Part shown: in pieces, positions 45,166-53,137 of the stretch
How positions within the stretch are numbered: position 1 is the first letter of the stretch
Layout of the letters: each line of letters opens with the position of its first letter
Assembly (NCBI GenBank): GCA_903922605.1
Contig: CAIXUG010000018.1
Coordinates: 1-64,000, forward strand
Direction of reading: 5' to 3'
Length of the DNA stretch: 64,000 nucleotides
Origin: an uncultured Verrucomicrobiota bacterium
Lineage (GTDB): Bacteria > Verrucomicrobiota > Verrucomicrobiia > Limisphaerales > UBA9464
The notes under the pieces: model-generated
Told to the model about the DNA's origin: nothing
Database searches by the model: none
The model's input: the letters and a program-made list of their open reading frames with translations, nothing else
Program-made: the position numbers and the translations under genes

Positions 45166-46104
45166 ATGTCCTCTTACCAACTGGATCATCTTCAATATTT
45201 GGAGACCGAGGCCATCCACATCATGCGTGAGGTGGCGGCAGAGTTTGAGCGGCCCGTGCTCCTCTTCTCCGGCGGCAAGGATTCCATCTGTCTGCTACGG
45301 CTCGCCGAAAAGGCCTTCCGGCCCTCGGACCTGCCGATGCCCTTCCTCAACGTCGAAACCGGCCACGAGTTTCCGGAACTGATCGAGTTCCGTGACCGCC
45401 GTGCGAAGGAGCTCGGGGCAAAGCTCATCGTCCGCACCGTCGATCAGGCCATCGCCAACGGCACGGCGATGGTTGCGCCCGGTGAGATCAGCCGTAACAA
45501 GCTGCAGATCCCCGTGCTGCTCGGCGCCATCGAGGAGTTCCGCTTCGATTGCGCCATCGGTGGCGCACGGCGCGACGAGGAGAAGGCCCGCGCCAAGGAG
45601 CGCTTCTTCAGTTTCCGCGACGGCTTCGGCCAATGGGATCCGAAGAACCAGCGGCCCGAGATCTGGAACGTGTACAACGCCCGCCTCAATGCCGGCGAAA
45701 ACATGCGCGTCTTCCCCCTCTCCAACTGGACAGAGATGGACGTGTGGGAATACGTCCGCCAGGAAAAGCTGGAGGTGCCAAACATCTATTTCAGCCACCG
45801 GCGGGACTGTTTTAGGCGGGGCGGGCAATGGCTGCCCGTGCCGCCGCCGCACACCGATCCCACCAAGCCCGATCCGTACGAGGGCGCCCGGCCCAAGCCG
45901 AACGAGAAGCGCGAGACACTCGTCGTGCGCGTCCGCACCATCGCGGACATGATCAGCACCGGCATGATCGAGTCGCCCGCCGACAGCGTCGACGACATCA
46001 TCGGCGAAGTCTCCGCCGCCCGCGTGACCGAGCGCGGCACCCGCGCCGACGACAAGGCCAGCGAGGCCGCGATGGAAGACCGCAAGAAGGCGGGATATTT
46101 TTAA
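45166..46104 (+). CDS. cysD: Sulfate adenylyltransferase subunit CysD
   Basis: A 312-residue ATP sulfurylase catalytic subunit making APS from sulfate and ATP. The ATG at 45166 (MSSYQLDHLQYLETEAIHIM) is the normal start; the frame open to 45001 overlaps cysH. The PP-loop is SGGKDS at 35-40, and GGARRDEEKARAKERFFSFR and LSNWTEMDVWEYV are family signatures. It needs CysN as GTPase partner; normally the two genes are adjacent, but here a four-helix-bundle gene separates them. Confidence 0.96.
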   Translation: MSSYQLDHLQYLETEAIHIMREVAAEFERPVLLFSGGKDSICLLRLAEKAFRPSDLPMPFLNVETGHEFPELIEFRDRRAKELGAKLIVRTVDQAIANGTAMVAPGEISRNKLQIPVLLGAIEEFRFDCAIGGARRDEEKARAKERFFSFRDGFGQWDPKNQRPEIWNVYNARLNAGENMRVFPLSNWTEMDVWEYVRQEKLEVPNIYFSHRRDCFRRGGQWLPVPPPHTDPTKPDPYEGARPKPNEKRETLVVRVRTIADMISTGMIESPADSVDDIIGEVSAARVTERGTRADDKASEAAMEDRKKAGYF

Positions 46105-46132
46105 GCAGATAGGAGATGGGAGTTGGCAGATG
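46105..46132. repeat. Heptamer repeat left of the four-helix-bundle gene
   Basis: GCAGATA-GGAGATG-GGAGTTG-GCAGATG follows the cysD stop codon directly. The GGAG of this repeat serves as Shine-Dalgarno and the ATG of the last unit is the start of the downstream gene, so the repeat supplies translation signals. GGAGATGGGAGTT recurs inverted downstream. Confidence 0.8.
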
Positions 46133-46510
46133 GCTACCAAGATCAACGCGTTCGAGGAACTGGAGGCCTGGAAGGTCGCCAGGGAATTGGTGCGCCTTGT
46201 TTACGAGTGCTTTCGTCGCCCACTCGCGGCCAAGGATTTTGGCCTGAGAGATCAGGCACAGCGCGCTGCCGTGTCCGCCATGACCAATGTCGCTGAAGGC
46301 TTCGAACGCGTTCACTCCTTGGAAAGACTGCAGTTCTACAATATTGCCCGCGCCTCTTGCGGCGAGGTTCGCTCACTCTCCTACATAATGCTCGATGCCG
46401 GCTATCTCTCTGCCGATGAGCAACAGCAACTGCTATCCTTGGTCTCGCAAACTGGCCGCCTGATCTCAGGCCTCATCCGCTCCACCCGGCTGCGAACTGC
46501 ATCCGCCTAA
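46130..46510 (+). CDS. Four-helix-bundle protein (23S rRNA-intervening-sequence/Avd family)
   Basis: A 126-residue protein of the S23/IVP family: INAFEELEAWKVARELVRLV opens helix 1, then FGLRDQAQRAAVSAMTNVAEG with the conserved R-x2-A-x3-I/A-N-I/V-AEG motif, RVHSLERLQFYNIARASCGE, and a last helix. Relatives are encoded inside 23S rRNA intervening sequences in some bacteria, act as the Avd accessory protein of diversity-generating retroelements, or occur as stand-alone genes. It sits between cysD and cysN, flanked by inverted heptamer repeats. No reverse transcriptase or rRNA is in the window; function here is unknown. Confidence 0.88.
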   Translation: MATKINAFEELEAWKVARELVRLVYECFRRPLAAKDFGLRDQAQRAAVSAMTNVAEGFERVHSLERLQFYNIARASCGEVRSLSYIMLDAGYLSADEQQQLLSLVSQTGRLISGLIRSTRLRTASA

Positions 46511-46536
46511 CTCCCATCTCCGATCTCCCATCTCCT
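46509..46536. repeat. Heptamer repeat right of the four-helix-bundle gene
   Basis: AACTCCC-ATCTCCG-ATCTCCC-ATCTCCT overlaps the stop codon of the four-helix-bundle gene and ends 4 bases before cysN. Its reverse complement contains GGAGATGGGAGTT, identical to the left repeat, so the gene is bracketed by an inverted repeat. Confidence 0.8.
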
Positions 46537-46540
46537 TACG

Positions 46541-47854
46541 ATGTCCGCCCCCCATCCCATCGAGCTGCTCCGCTTCAACACCTGCGGCAGCGTCGACGAC
46601 GGCAAATCCACCCTCATTGGCCGGCTCCTTTATGACTCCAAGAACCTCATGGAGGACCAGTTGGAGGCGTTGGAGCGCTCCGCCGACATCACCGGAGGCG
46701 GCCAGATCAATCTCGCCAACCTGACCGACGGCCTCCGTGCCGAGCGGGAGCAGGGCATCACGATCGACGTGGCCTACCGCTACTTCGCCACGCCGCGTCG
46801 CAAGTTCATCGTGGCCGATACCCCGGGGCATGTGCAGTACACACGCAACATGGTCACGGGCGCCTCGACGGCAAACCTCTCCATCGTGCTCGTCGATGCG
46901 CGCCAGGGCGTGATCGAGCAGTCGCGCCGGCACACCTACATCGCCTCGCTGCTGCGCATCCCGCACCTCGTCATCGCGGTGAACAAGATGGACCTCGTGG
47001 ACTGGAGCAAGGAGCGGTTCCTCGAGATACGTGACAATTTCGAGTCCTTCCTGCCCCGGCTCGACATGAAGGATGTGAAGTTCATCCCGATGAGCGCGCT
47101 CAACGGCGACAACGTCGTCGATGCTTCGAAGCACACGCCCTGGTACGTCGGCCCGACGTTGCTCGGCCACCTGGAGGATGTGCATATTGCCAGCGACTGG
47201 AACCTGCAGGGCTTCCGCTTCCCGGTGCAGTGGGTGAACCGCCCCAACAACCCGCGCGATCCGAAGCTGCACGACTTCCGTGGCCTGAGCGGCCAGATCG
47301 CCGGTGGCACCGTGAAGGTCGGCCAGAAGGTCATGGTGCTGCCCAGCGGACTGAAGAGCACCGTGAAGGAAATCTGGACCTATGGCGGCCCGCTCCAGGA
47401 GGCCTTCTGCCCGCAATCGGTCACCCTGGTGCTGGAACACGATCTCGATATCAGCCGGGGCGACATGGTCGTGGGCCTCGACTCCATGCCCGGCGCGAAC
47501 ACCGAGCTGCACGCCCGCATTGCCTGGATGCATCCGCGCCCGCTTCAGCGCGGGAAGAAGTATTTCCTCAAGCACACCACGCAGACCGTGCAGGCCGTGG
47601 TCACCTCGCTGGAAAACCGCATCGACATCCACACCTACGAGCCGCAGCCCGAGCCCGCCGAACTCACGATGAACGATATCGGCGAGATCCGCCTGAAGGT
47701 CTCCAAGCCGCTGGTCTTCGACGGCTACGCGACGAACCGGCTGACCGGCTCGTTCATCCTCATCGAGCAGGGCACCAACGCCACCGTCGGTGCCGGCATG
47801 CTCAACCCGCCGCTGGAACCGGTGAAGCCGGAGTACAACGACTTCGCGATCTGA
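46541..47854 (+). CDS. cysN: Sulfate adenylyltransferase large subunit CysN (GTPase)
   Basis: A 437-residue EF-Tu-like GTPase that powers APS synthesis by CysD. G1 is GSVDDGKS at 16-23, G3 DTPGH at 93-97, G4 NKMD at 148-151; EREQGITIDVAYRYF and the beta-barrel domains follow. No C-terminal APS-kinase (CysC) domain is fused, as the protein ends with the domain-3 barrel. Only heptamer DNA and no clear Shine-Dalgarno lies before its ATG. Confidence 0.96.
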   Translation: MSAPHPIELLRFNTCGSVDDGKSTLIGRLLYDSKNLMEDQLEALERSADITGGGQINLANLTDGLRAEREQGITIDVAYRYFATPRRKFIVADTPGHVQYTRNMVTGASTANLSIVLVDARQGVIEQSRRHTYIASLLRIPHLVIAVNKMDLVDWSKERFLEIRDNFESFLPRLDMKDVKFIPMSALNGDNVVDASKHTPWYVGPTLLGHLEDVHIASDWNLQGFRFPVQWVNRPNNPRDPKLHDFRGLSGQIAGGTVKVGQKVMVLPSGLKSTVKEIWTYGGPLQEAFCPQSVTLVLEHDLDISRGDMVVGLDSMPGANTELHARIAWMHPRPLQRGKKYFLKHTTQTVQAVVTSLENRIDIHTYEPQPEPAELTMNDIGEIRLKVSKPLVFDGYATNRLTGSFILIEQGTNATVGAGMLNPPLEPVKPEYNDFAI

Positions 47855-47963
47855 GGCGTTGGCCACCCGGCCAAACGTGCGGGCTGACTTTTCCGGCACC
47901 GTGTGCCAGTTTGCATGTGTGACAGCGAACTCCGCCGAGCTTGCTCCGGTTTCCTGGACGCGG

Positions 47964-48530
47964 ATGATCCGCGCCGTGGAAAAGGTTCGCGAACGCCTGT
48001 TACGCGCCGCCCGCGCGCTCGAAGCCGCTGGCATCCCCTATGCCATCGCCGGGGGTAACGCGGTCGCGGCCCACGTCTCGCGGGTGGATGAAGCCGCCGT
48101 CCGTACGACCCGCGACGTCGATATTCTTTTGCGTCGTTCCGACTGGGCGGCAGCGACCCGCGCCTTGGAGCAGGGGGGCTTTACGTATCGCCACGTGACC
48201 GAACTGGGCATGCCCGGTGGCCTGGAGGCCTTCCTCGATGGCCCCGAGGCCAGCGTTCGCGACGCCCTGCACATCGTCCCGGCTGGGGAAAAAGTGCGGC
48301 CCGACAATCTGCTGGCCACTCCCGATGTGACCGAGTCGGAGGCCGGCGACCAATTCCGACTCGTGACCCTGCCGGCCCTTGTGCGGATGAAGCTGGTCGG
48401 CTTCCGCGACAAGGATCGGACGCATCTTCGCGACCTGATTGAACTAGGCCTGCTGAATGCTTCGTGGTGTGAGCGCCTGCCCCAGGCCTTGGCCGCCCGG
48501 CTGCAAGTGCTGCTGGAAAATCCGGAATGA
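47964..48530 (+). CDS. Nucleotidyltransferase-fold protein
   Basis: A protein of about 188 residues from the ATG at 47964; a TTG at 47859 would add 35 weak residues. GIPYAIAGGNAVAAHVS followed by TTRDVDILLRRSDW gives the GG and D-x-D elements of a minimal nucleotidyltransferase, as in AbiEii-like and other stand-alone families. The C-terminus (VTLPALVRMKLVGFRDKDRTH LRDLIELG without the break) is typical of these proteins. It overlaps the following TPR lipoprotein gene by 4 bases. Not related to sulfate assimilation by sequence; its substrate is unknown. Confidence 0.75.
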   Translation: MIRAVEKVRERLLRAARALEAAGIPYAIAGGNAVAAHVSRVDEAAVRTTRDVDILLRRSDWAAATRALEQGGFTYRHVTELGMPGGLEAFLDGPEASVRDALHIVPAGEKVRPDNLLATPDVTESEAGDQFRLVTLPALVRMKLVGFRDKDRTHLRDLIELGLLNASWCERLPQALAARLQVLLENPE

Positions 48531-49330
48531 ACCTAGCACCCAGGTTCCGCCGTTGGGGCTTCGCCACTCTTACGCTTCTCCTGCTGACGGCTTTGGTAGG
48601 CTTTGCGGGTTGCCGCCAGAAAACCGAGGGCCGTGACGCGGCGGCGAACAACGCCTCCGGGACCTCGGAATGGCAGGCCCCCGCATCCCCGGGCATTCCG
48701 CCTGAGGCCAAGGCCCTGCACGAAAAAGCCCGTATTCTGGGCGAACGGGGCGCCCTCAAACAGGCCATCGAACTCCTCGATCAATCTTCCGTCTTGGCAC
48801 CGACGTGGCCGTATCCGCTCTACGACAAGGCCTACACGCAGCTTCTCAGCGGCGATCCTGAAGGCGCATTGGCCAGCTACCAGAGCGTGGACCGGTTGGC
48901 GCCCGAGGGATTTTTCACCACCAAGACGGCCGTCTGGTCGCTCACGCGGGAGCAGGCCGGCACTTTCCCGAAGGGCACCTACCAGACCTATCTCCAGATC
49001 GAATGGGCAAAGTCCGACGCGGAGAAGCGACAAATCGTGGAGGACCTGCTGAAGCGGGTTCCGACCTTTGCTCCGGCCTGGAAGGAATCGGCCCTGTTGC
49101 AGGAAGCACCCGAAAAGCGTCTCGCCGATTTGGAACACGGCCTGGGCCTCGCCCCGGATGCGGAAACCGAGGGCCTGCTCACGCTCAACCGGGCCACTAC
49201 GCTGGACTCCCTCGGAAAGCGCGACGAATGCATCAGGCTCCTGAGCAGTCTGGCCCAAGCCACCAACTCAACCGTTGGAACCAAGGCCCTGGCCAAAGCC
49301 ACCCTCGCCATGGTTTTGGAGAAAAAGTAA
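48527..49330 (+). CDS. TPR lipoprotein
   Basis: A 267-residue lipoprotein: WGFATLTLLLLTALVGFAGC ends in a lipobox cysteine (residue 29). The mature part carries tetratricopeptide-like helices (KARILGERGALKQAIELLDQ, YPLYDKAYTQLLSGDPEGAL) and a C-terminal set (RADEC-like helices ending ALAKATLAMVLEKK). Such proteins serve as scaffolds in the periplasm or envelope. The ATGA overlap with the upstream nucleotidyltransferase gene suggests coupling, with no evident functional link. Confidence 0.82.
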   Translation: MNLAPRFRRWGFATLTLLLLTALVGFAGCRQKTEGRDAAANNASGTSEWQAPASPGIPPEAKALHEKARILGERGALKQAIELLDQSSVLAPTWPYPLYDKAYTQLLSGDPEGALASYQSVDRLAPEGFFTTKTAVWSLTREQAGTFPKGTYQTYLQIEWAKSDAEKRQIVEDLLKRVPTFAPAWKESALLQEAPEKRLADLEHGLGLAPDAETEGLLTLNRATTLDSLGKRDECIRLLSSLAQATNSTVGTKALAKATLAMVLEKK

Positions 49331-49384
49331 GGTCGGGCGCATCAGCTTCCCGCGTCTCCTATCGGCTTTACCTCGCTAACGTCC

Positions 49385-50326
49385 ATGAATGCGAAATTCG
49401 CCACGACGGCTTCCTTGCTTCTCTGCATGTTCGTGCTTTGGCGGGCAACCGGCGCGGGCGATCCGCAGGTGATCGGGCTTTGGCCGGGCACGGCTCCGGA
49501 TGAGTCGGGTACCATCGGTCCCGAAAGGGTCCGCATGTCGCCGAAGACCGACCGCAAACGGCATGAGGTCACCGAGCCAACGCGGCTCATCACCGGGGTC
49601 ACCCAGCCGACGATCACCATCCGCCGGCCGGCGAAGGAAAAGGATACGGGAACCGCGCTGCTCATCTGTCCCGGTGGAGGCTACTGGGATCTCTACTGGC
49701 AGCTGGAAGGCGAGGAAGTGGCCGACTGGGCCAACTCGCTCGGAATGACCGGCGTCATCCTGAAGTACCGCGTGCCGCGCCGGCCCGGTGAAATCGAGCG
49801 CGAACCGGCGAAACGCCCGTTGCAGGATGCCCAGCGCGCGATCCGCCTGCTCCGGAGCCACGCCACCGAGTGGGGCTTGAATCCGCAGCGCATCGGTATT
49901 GTGGGCTTTTCGGCGGGCGGACATCTGGCCATCGCGACCGCCACGGGCTTTGACCAGAGCAGTTACGCGCCGGTGGATGCCGTGGACCAGCTCAGCAGCC
50001 GGCCCGACTTCGCGATCTTGGTCTATCCCGGCTACCTCAGGAACCTCGACAAACCGGAACTCGCCGCCGGCATCCGCGTGCCCACCAACACCCCACCGGT
50101 GTTCCTGGCGCATGGTGGCGCTGATATCGTCAGCAGCCCGGAAAACAGCGTGGTGATGTACCTCGCCCTGACGCGTGCCGGCGTGCCATCCGAACTGCAC
50201 GTCTATGCCGGGGCCACACATGACTTTGGCGTTCGCCCCAGCGACCAGCCCTGCTCCACCTGGACGGACTCATGCGCCCAATGGCTGCGGCATCAGGGAC
50301 TGCTCCCGCCGCCCACGAAGCCGTGA
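49385..50326 (+). CDS. Secreted alpha/beta-hydrolase (acetyl-xylan-esterase-like)
   Basis: A 313-residue hydrolase with a signal peptide (ATTASLLLCMFVLWRATGAG). The oxyanion region is LLICPGGGYW, the nucleophile elbow is GFSAGGHLA (Ser), the acid is Asp in LAHGGADIVSS, and His is in GATHDFGVRPS; this order fits BD-FAE-type and acetyl xylan esterases of the polysaccharide-degrading PVC bacteria. It probably removes acetyl groups from plant or algal glycans. No adjacent glycosidase. Confidence 0.88.
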   Translation: MNAKFATTASLLLCMFVLWRATGAGDPQVIGLWPGTAPDESGTIGPERVRMSPKTDRKRHEVTEPTRLITGVTQPTITIRRPAKEKDTGTALLICPGGGYWDLYWQLEGEEVADWANSLGMTGVILKYRVPRRPGEIEREPAKRPLQDAQRAIRLLRSHATEWGLNPQRIGIVGFSAGGHLAIATATGFDQSSYAPVDAVDQLSSRPDFAILVYPGYLRNLDKPELAAGIRVPTNTPPVFLAHGGADIVSSPENSVVMYLALTRAGVPSELHVYAGATHDFGVRPSDQPCSTWTDSCAQWLRHQGLLPPPTKP

Positions 50327-50350
50327 GGTGGAACGGATGGACGACTCCGT

Positions 50351-50584
50351 TCAGCCCTCAGCCAGTCCAATCGCCTCCACAGGGCAGCCCTGCATTCCTT
50401 CCATGGCTTGGGTGCGTTCCATTTCGGTTTCGGGCTGATGGAAGACGACGCTCGAACTGAGATCGGCGTCACGACGGAAAACTGTCGGGGCGAATTCCCG
50501 GCACATGTCGCAATCGATGCACTCGCTGGTGACGAAGAACGGTCCCGGCACATTTTCCGGGAGCCGCAAACTGGGCGTGGCCAT
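50351..50584 (-). CDS. Small [4Fe-4S] ferredoxin
   Basis: A 77-residue protein from the ATG at 50584; the frame is open to 50752 but crosses the divergent lysR start. ECIDCDMCREFAPTVF gives Cys-x2-Cys-x2-Cys, and the fourth ligand is Cys in QGCPVEAIGL near the C-terminus, a single-cluster ferredoxin pattern. It would carry electrons to an unknown partner. It is divergent from the LysR gene, with a palindrome between them, so LysR may regulate it. Confidence 0.88.
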   Translation of the reverse strand: MATPSLRLPENVPGPFFVTSECIDCDMCREFAPTVFRRDADLSSSVVFHQPETEMERTQAMEGMQGCPVEAIGLAEG

Positions 50585-50698
50585 GGTAATTTCTTTCACT
50601 GCGTTTGTTGGCGGCCAGAAGGACAACCGTTCTCCGGAACAGCCACGAACCCCCGGCCTGACTCGGAAACAGTGCGGGCGCATGAGCATTGCGTGAAA

Positions 50699-50724
50699 TG
50701 CATTAGTCTGTTGAGACTGATGCA
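50699..50724. promoter_or_regulatory. Candidate LysR-type operator
   Basis: TGCATTAGTCT and AGACTGATGCA form 11-base arms with one mismatch around the 4-base centre GTTG, ending 8 bases before the lysR start and 115 bases from the ferredoxin start. LysR-type regulators commonly bind such interrupted dyads in divergent promoter regions. Confidence 0.6.
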
Positions 50725-50732
50725 GGTTCAGC

Positions 50733-51650
50733 ATGAATGAATTCCTGACCAAAGTTCCGTTCGACCTCTACGAATTGAGCCTGTTCCGCCTCGTGGCCGA
50801 GCTGGGCAGCTTCACCAAAGCGGGACAGAAGGCGGGTCTGGGCCAGAGCGCCATCACCCGACAGATCCGGGGCATGGAGGAGCAGTTGGGCGTCGCCCTG
50901 TTCGAGCGGACGACGCGGCAGGTGAACCTCACGTCTGCGGGCAGGCTGCTCTACGAGAAATCCACGCCCATTCTCGCCGCGACCGAGGCCACGCTGAAGC
51001 AGCTCCGCGAGGAGTTTCATCTGGTCCCGCAGACCCTGCGGATCGGGGTGGCCCGGAGCATTGGCCTGGCCTATTACCCGGGCTTTTTTTTCGCGTTCCG
51101 CAAGCGGCAGCCAGCCGTTCAGTTGCAAGTGGTGCAGCTCACGAGCCGAGAGATTTTGGAAGCGGTCGAGGCCCGGACACTGGATGCCGGCCTGCTTTCT
51201 CCGCCCCGACGTCTGCCCAGTGCGCTCGCGATCACTCACCGGTTCGCTGATGAGTTCACGCTGGTCGTGCCCCCTGATTTAAAACTGCCGCGCGATTTGG
51301 TTTCCGCCAGCGTCCGCACCCTCCGAAAGCTGCTGGCCGGAGAACGCTGGCTGCTGATCGATGCGCAGGGGGAAACCGGACGGACACTCCGGCACTGGCT
51401 CGCCGCTCAGGACTGGCCTATCGAGCCCGCCATGGAGTTGGACAGCTTCGACGTGATCGTGAACCTCGTCGCGCTCGGCCTGGGCGTGAGCCTGGTTCCC
51501 CATCGTGTGCTCGCGCTCTATGGCGAGCGGAGACGCATCCGCCGCATCAACCTCCGACCGCGCTTCACGCGCGAGCTCGCGGTTGTGGTCCGCAAGAACC
51601 GCCAGCAGCCCGAGCCCCTCGCCTCATTCATCGACTGCGTGCTGTTCTGA
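50733..51650 (+). CDS. LysR-family transcriptional regulator
   Basis: A 305-residue regulator. The N-terminal winged helix-turn-helix is ELSLFRLVAELGSFTKAGQK then QSAITRQIRGMEEQLGVALF and ERTTRQVNLTSAG, classic for LysR. The C-terminal effector domain resembles the periplasmic-binding fold (LRIGVARSIGLAYYPGFFF, LGLGVSLVPHRV). The co-inducer is unknown. It is divergent from the ferredoxin gene and convergent with the cyclophilin gene. Confidence 0.93.
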   Translation: MNEFLTKVPFDLYELSLFRLVAELGSFTKAGQKAGLGQSAITRQIRGMEEQLGVALFERTTRQVNLTSAGRLLYEKSTPILAATEATLKQLREEFHLVPQTLRIGVARSIGLAYYPGFFFAFRKRQPAVQLQVVQLTSREILEAVEARTLDAGLLSPPRRLPSALAITHRFADEFTLVVPPDLKLPRDLVSASVRTLRKLLAGERWLLIDAQGETGRTLRHWLAAQDWPIEPAMELDSFDVIVNLVALGLGVSLVPHRVLALYGERRRIRRINLRPRFTRELAVVVRKNRQQPEPLASFIDCVLF

Positions 51651-51654
51651 CCTG

Positions 51655-52785
51655 TCACGGTTCGAACTTGAAAATCAGCCCGTCGAGAACTGCATCGGTC
51701 CAGAGCTTGAGCTTCTGGTTTTCCGGGACGGGCTTGTCGGCCGGTGCGTGTTGGACGGCGTAAGCAATGGCGGCATCGGCCTTGGCCCGCGCCTGGGCGA
51801 AAAAGGCCTGCTTGGCCTCGTGCAGCTCCAACTGTTTGACCGAACCGTCGGCTGCCACGGAGCCTTTCTCGAAGGTCGTCAGCCAGGTGTCGCCCACCCA
51901 GAGCCGCCACTCCTTGAGATCGTCAAAATAGATCGCCAGCGCCCCTTCCTTCGCGACGCCCAGGAGCTGCGCCTGCTCCTTCAGGTAACGGCCAAGCTGG
52001 TTGCTTTCGAGACCCGCAGGCGCATGGGCGAGCACGCGCGCGAAGAGTCTGCGGCCGGTCGCGCGCTCGAAGTTGGCGAGCTTGAAGTTGAAATGCTTCG
52101 CCCGCGCCGGATCGGTCGGGAGCAGCCTGTCCGGATCGTCAACGTGCGCCTTGGGGCCCGGTTCGGGCAGGCCGGCATAGCGCTTCGCCTTCGCGGAGAG
52201 CTTGGCGAAGGTCGCTTCATCCGCCTTGAACGCCTGCGCCGCCGCGCCGATGCGGAGGATCTTCACCCGCATCGTGTCGCCCTGCCGGATCTGCGGCAGC
52301 ACTTCCTGTCCGCGCACCACGTGGCCGAAGACGCTGTGGAGATAGTTCAGCCGGGGTGTCTCCCGCAGCATGAAGCACCACTGCGAGCCGTTGGTGTCGG
52401 GACCGTCGTTCGCCATCTGCATGACACCGGCGGAATCATGGCGCAGGCCGGGCACGAATTCGTCGGGGAAGGAGTAGCCCGGTCCCCCATCGCCCGTGCC
52501 GGCCGGGTCGCCGCCCTGTGCGACAAAATCGGGGACGACCCGATGAAACGTCAACCCGTCGAAGAACGGCTTGCGTGGTTGGGGCCCGAGTGTGCCTTCG
52601 GCGAGTCCAACGAAGTTGGCTACCGTGAGCGGGGCCTTCGGGTAATGCAGCTCACCAATGACGACGCCCCGGGGCGTGGTGACTTCGGCGTAAAGCCCGT
52701 CGGGCAGGGCGGGTGCCGACGATTCGCCGGAGAGACGAATGACGATCGCCCAAAGGAGGAGTGACCACACGAAGGCGCGCTTCAT
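51655..52785 (-). CDS. Exported cyclophilin-type peptidyl-prolyl isomerase with C-terminal extension
   Basis: A 376-residue protein with a signal peptide (AFVWSLLLWAIVIRLSG). Residues about 30-180 are a cyclophilin domain with FHRVVPDFVAQGGDP (Arg82 as catalytic Arg; QGGD at 90-93), MQMANDGPDTNGSQWCFML and FGHVVRGQEVL. The C-terminal 190 residues are helical and unusual for a cyclophilin, with TWLTTFEKGSVAADGS. It would catalyse proline isomerisation in periplasmic folding. It is monocistronic, with a repeat upstream. Confidence 0.88.
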   Translation of the reverse strand: MKRAFVWSLLLWAIVIRLSGESSAPALPDGLYAEVTTPRGVVIGELHYPKAPLTVANFVGLAEGTLGPQPRKPFFDGLTFHRVVPDFVAQGGDPAGTGDGGPGYSFPDEFVPGLRHDSAGVMQMANDGPDTNGSQWCFMLRETPRLNYLHSVFGHVVRGQEVLPQIRQGDTMRVKILRIGAAAQAFKADEATFAKLSAKAKRYAGLPEPGPKAHVDDPDRLLPTDPARAKHFNFKLANFERATGRRLFARVLAHAPAGLESNQLGRYLKEQAQLLGVAKEGALAIYFDDLKEWRLWVGDTWLTTFEKGSVAADGSVKQLELHEAKQAFFAQARAKADAAIAYAVQHAPADKPVPENQKLKLWTDAVLDGLIFKFEP

Positions 52786-52868
52786 GGCGACCAGAATGCT
52801 GGAAACTGGTGGCTGGACCCATCAAAGAATCGCCAACGATCTCCTCGAAGAGAGAGGCGCGGCGCGGC

Positions 52869-53004
52869 TGTAGCGCAGGTTTGCAACCTGCTGTATCGCC
52901 GATTTTCAATCGGCACCGGGTGGAATGCTAGTACGCCCCCGGGAAATCCTGTTGCCGGTGCGGGTTGCAAACCCGCGATACAGCAGATTGCAAATCTGCG
53001 CTAC
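52869..53004. repeat. Palindromic repeat of four small hairpins
   Basis: The left arm (52869-52920) carries GCAGGTTTGCAACCTGC and GCCGATTTTCAATCGGC; the right arm (52953-53004) carries GCGGGTTGCAAACCCGC and GCAGATTGCAAATCTGC. The two arms are also inverted relative to each other (GTAGCGCAG at one end, CTGCGCTAC at the other). It fills most of the gap between the cyclophilin gene and the RRM gene. Confidence 0.82.
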
Positions 53005-53071
53005 TTCCAGAAGCCCGAAGCCGGCTGGCAACCCCACCAAAGAATCGCCCCGCCTCCCGGAATCAGGGCAC

Positions 53072-53105
53072 AAAAAAAAGCAGAGGTGGGCGAACCCACC
53101 TCCGC
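53072..53105 (-). terminator. Rho-independent terminator of the RRM gene
   Basis: Read on the minus strand, GCGGAGGTGGGTTCGCCCACCTCTGC is followed by eight T residues. GAGGTGGG and CCCACCTC pair around the stable TTCG loop. It lies 32 bases after the stop of the RRM gene. Confidence 0.92.
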
Positions 53106-53137
53106 AATGAAATCGTAATTAAGCGCGAAGCCTAATC

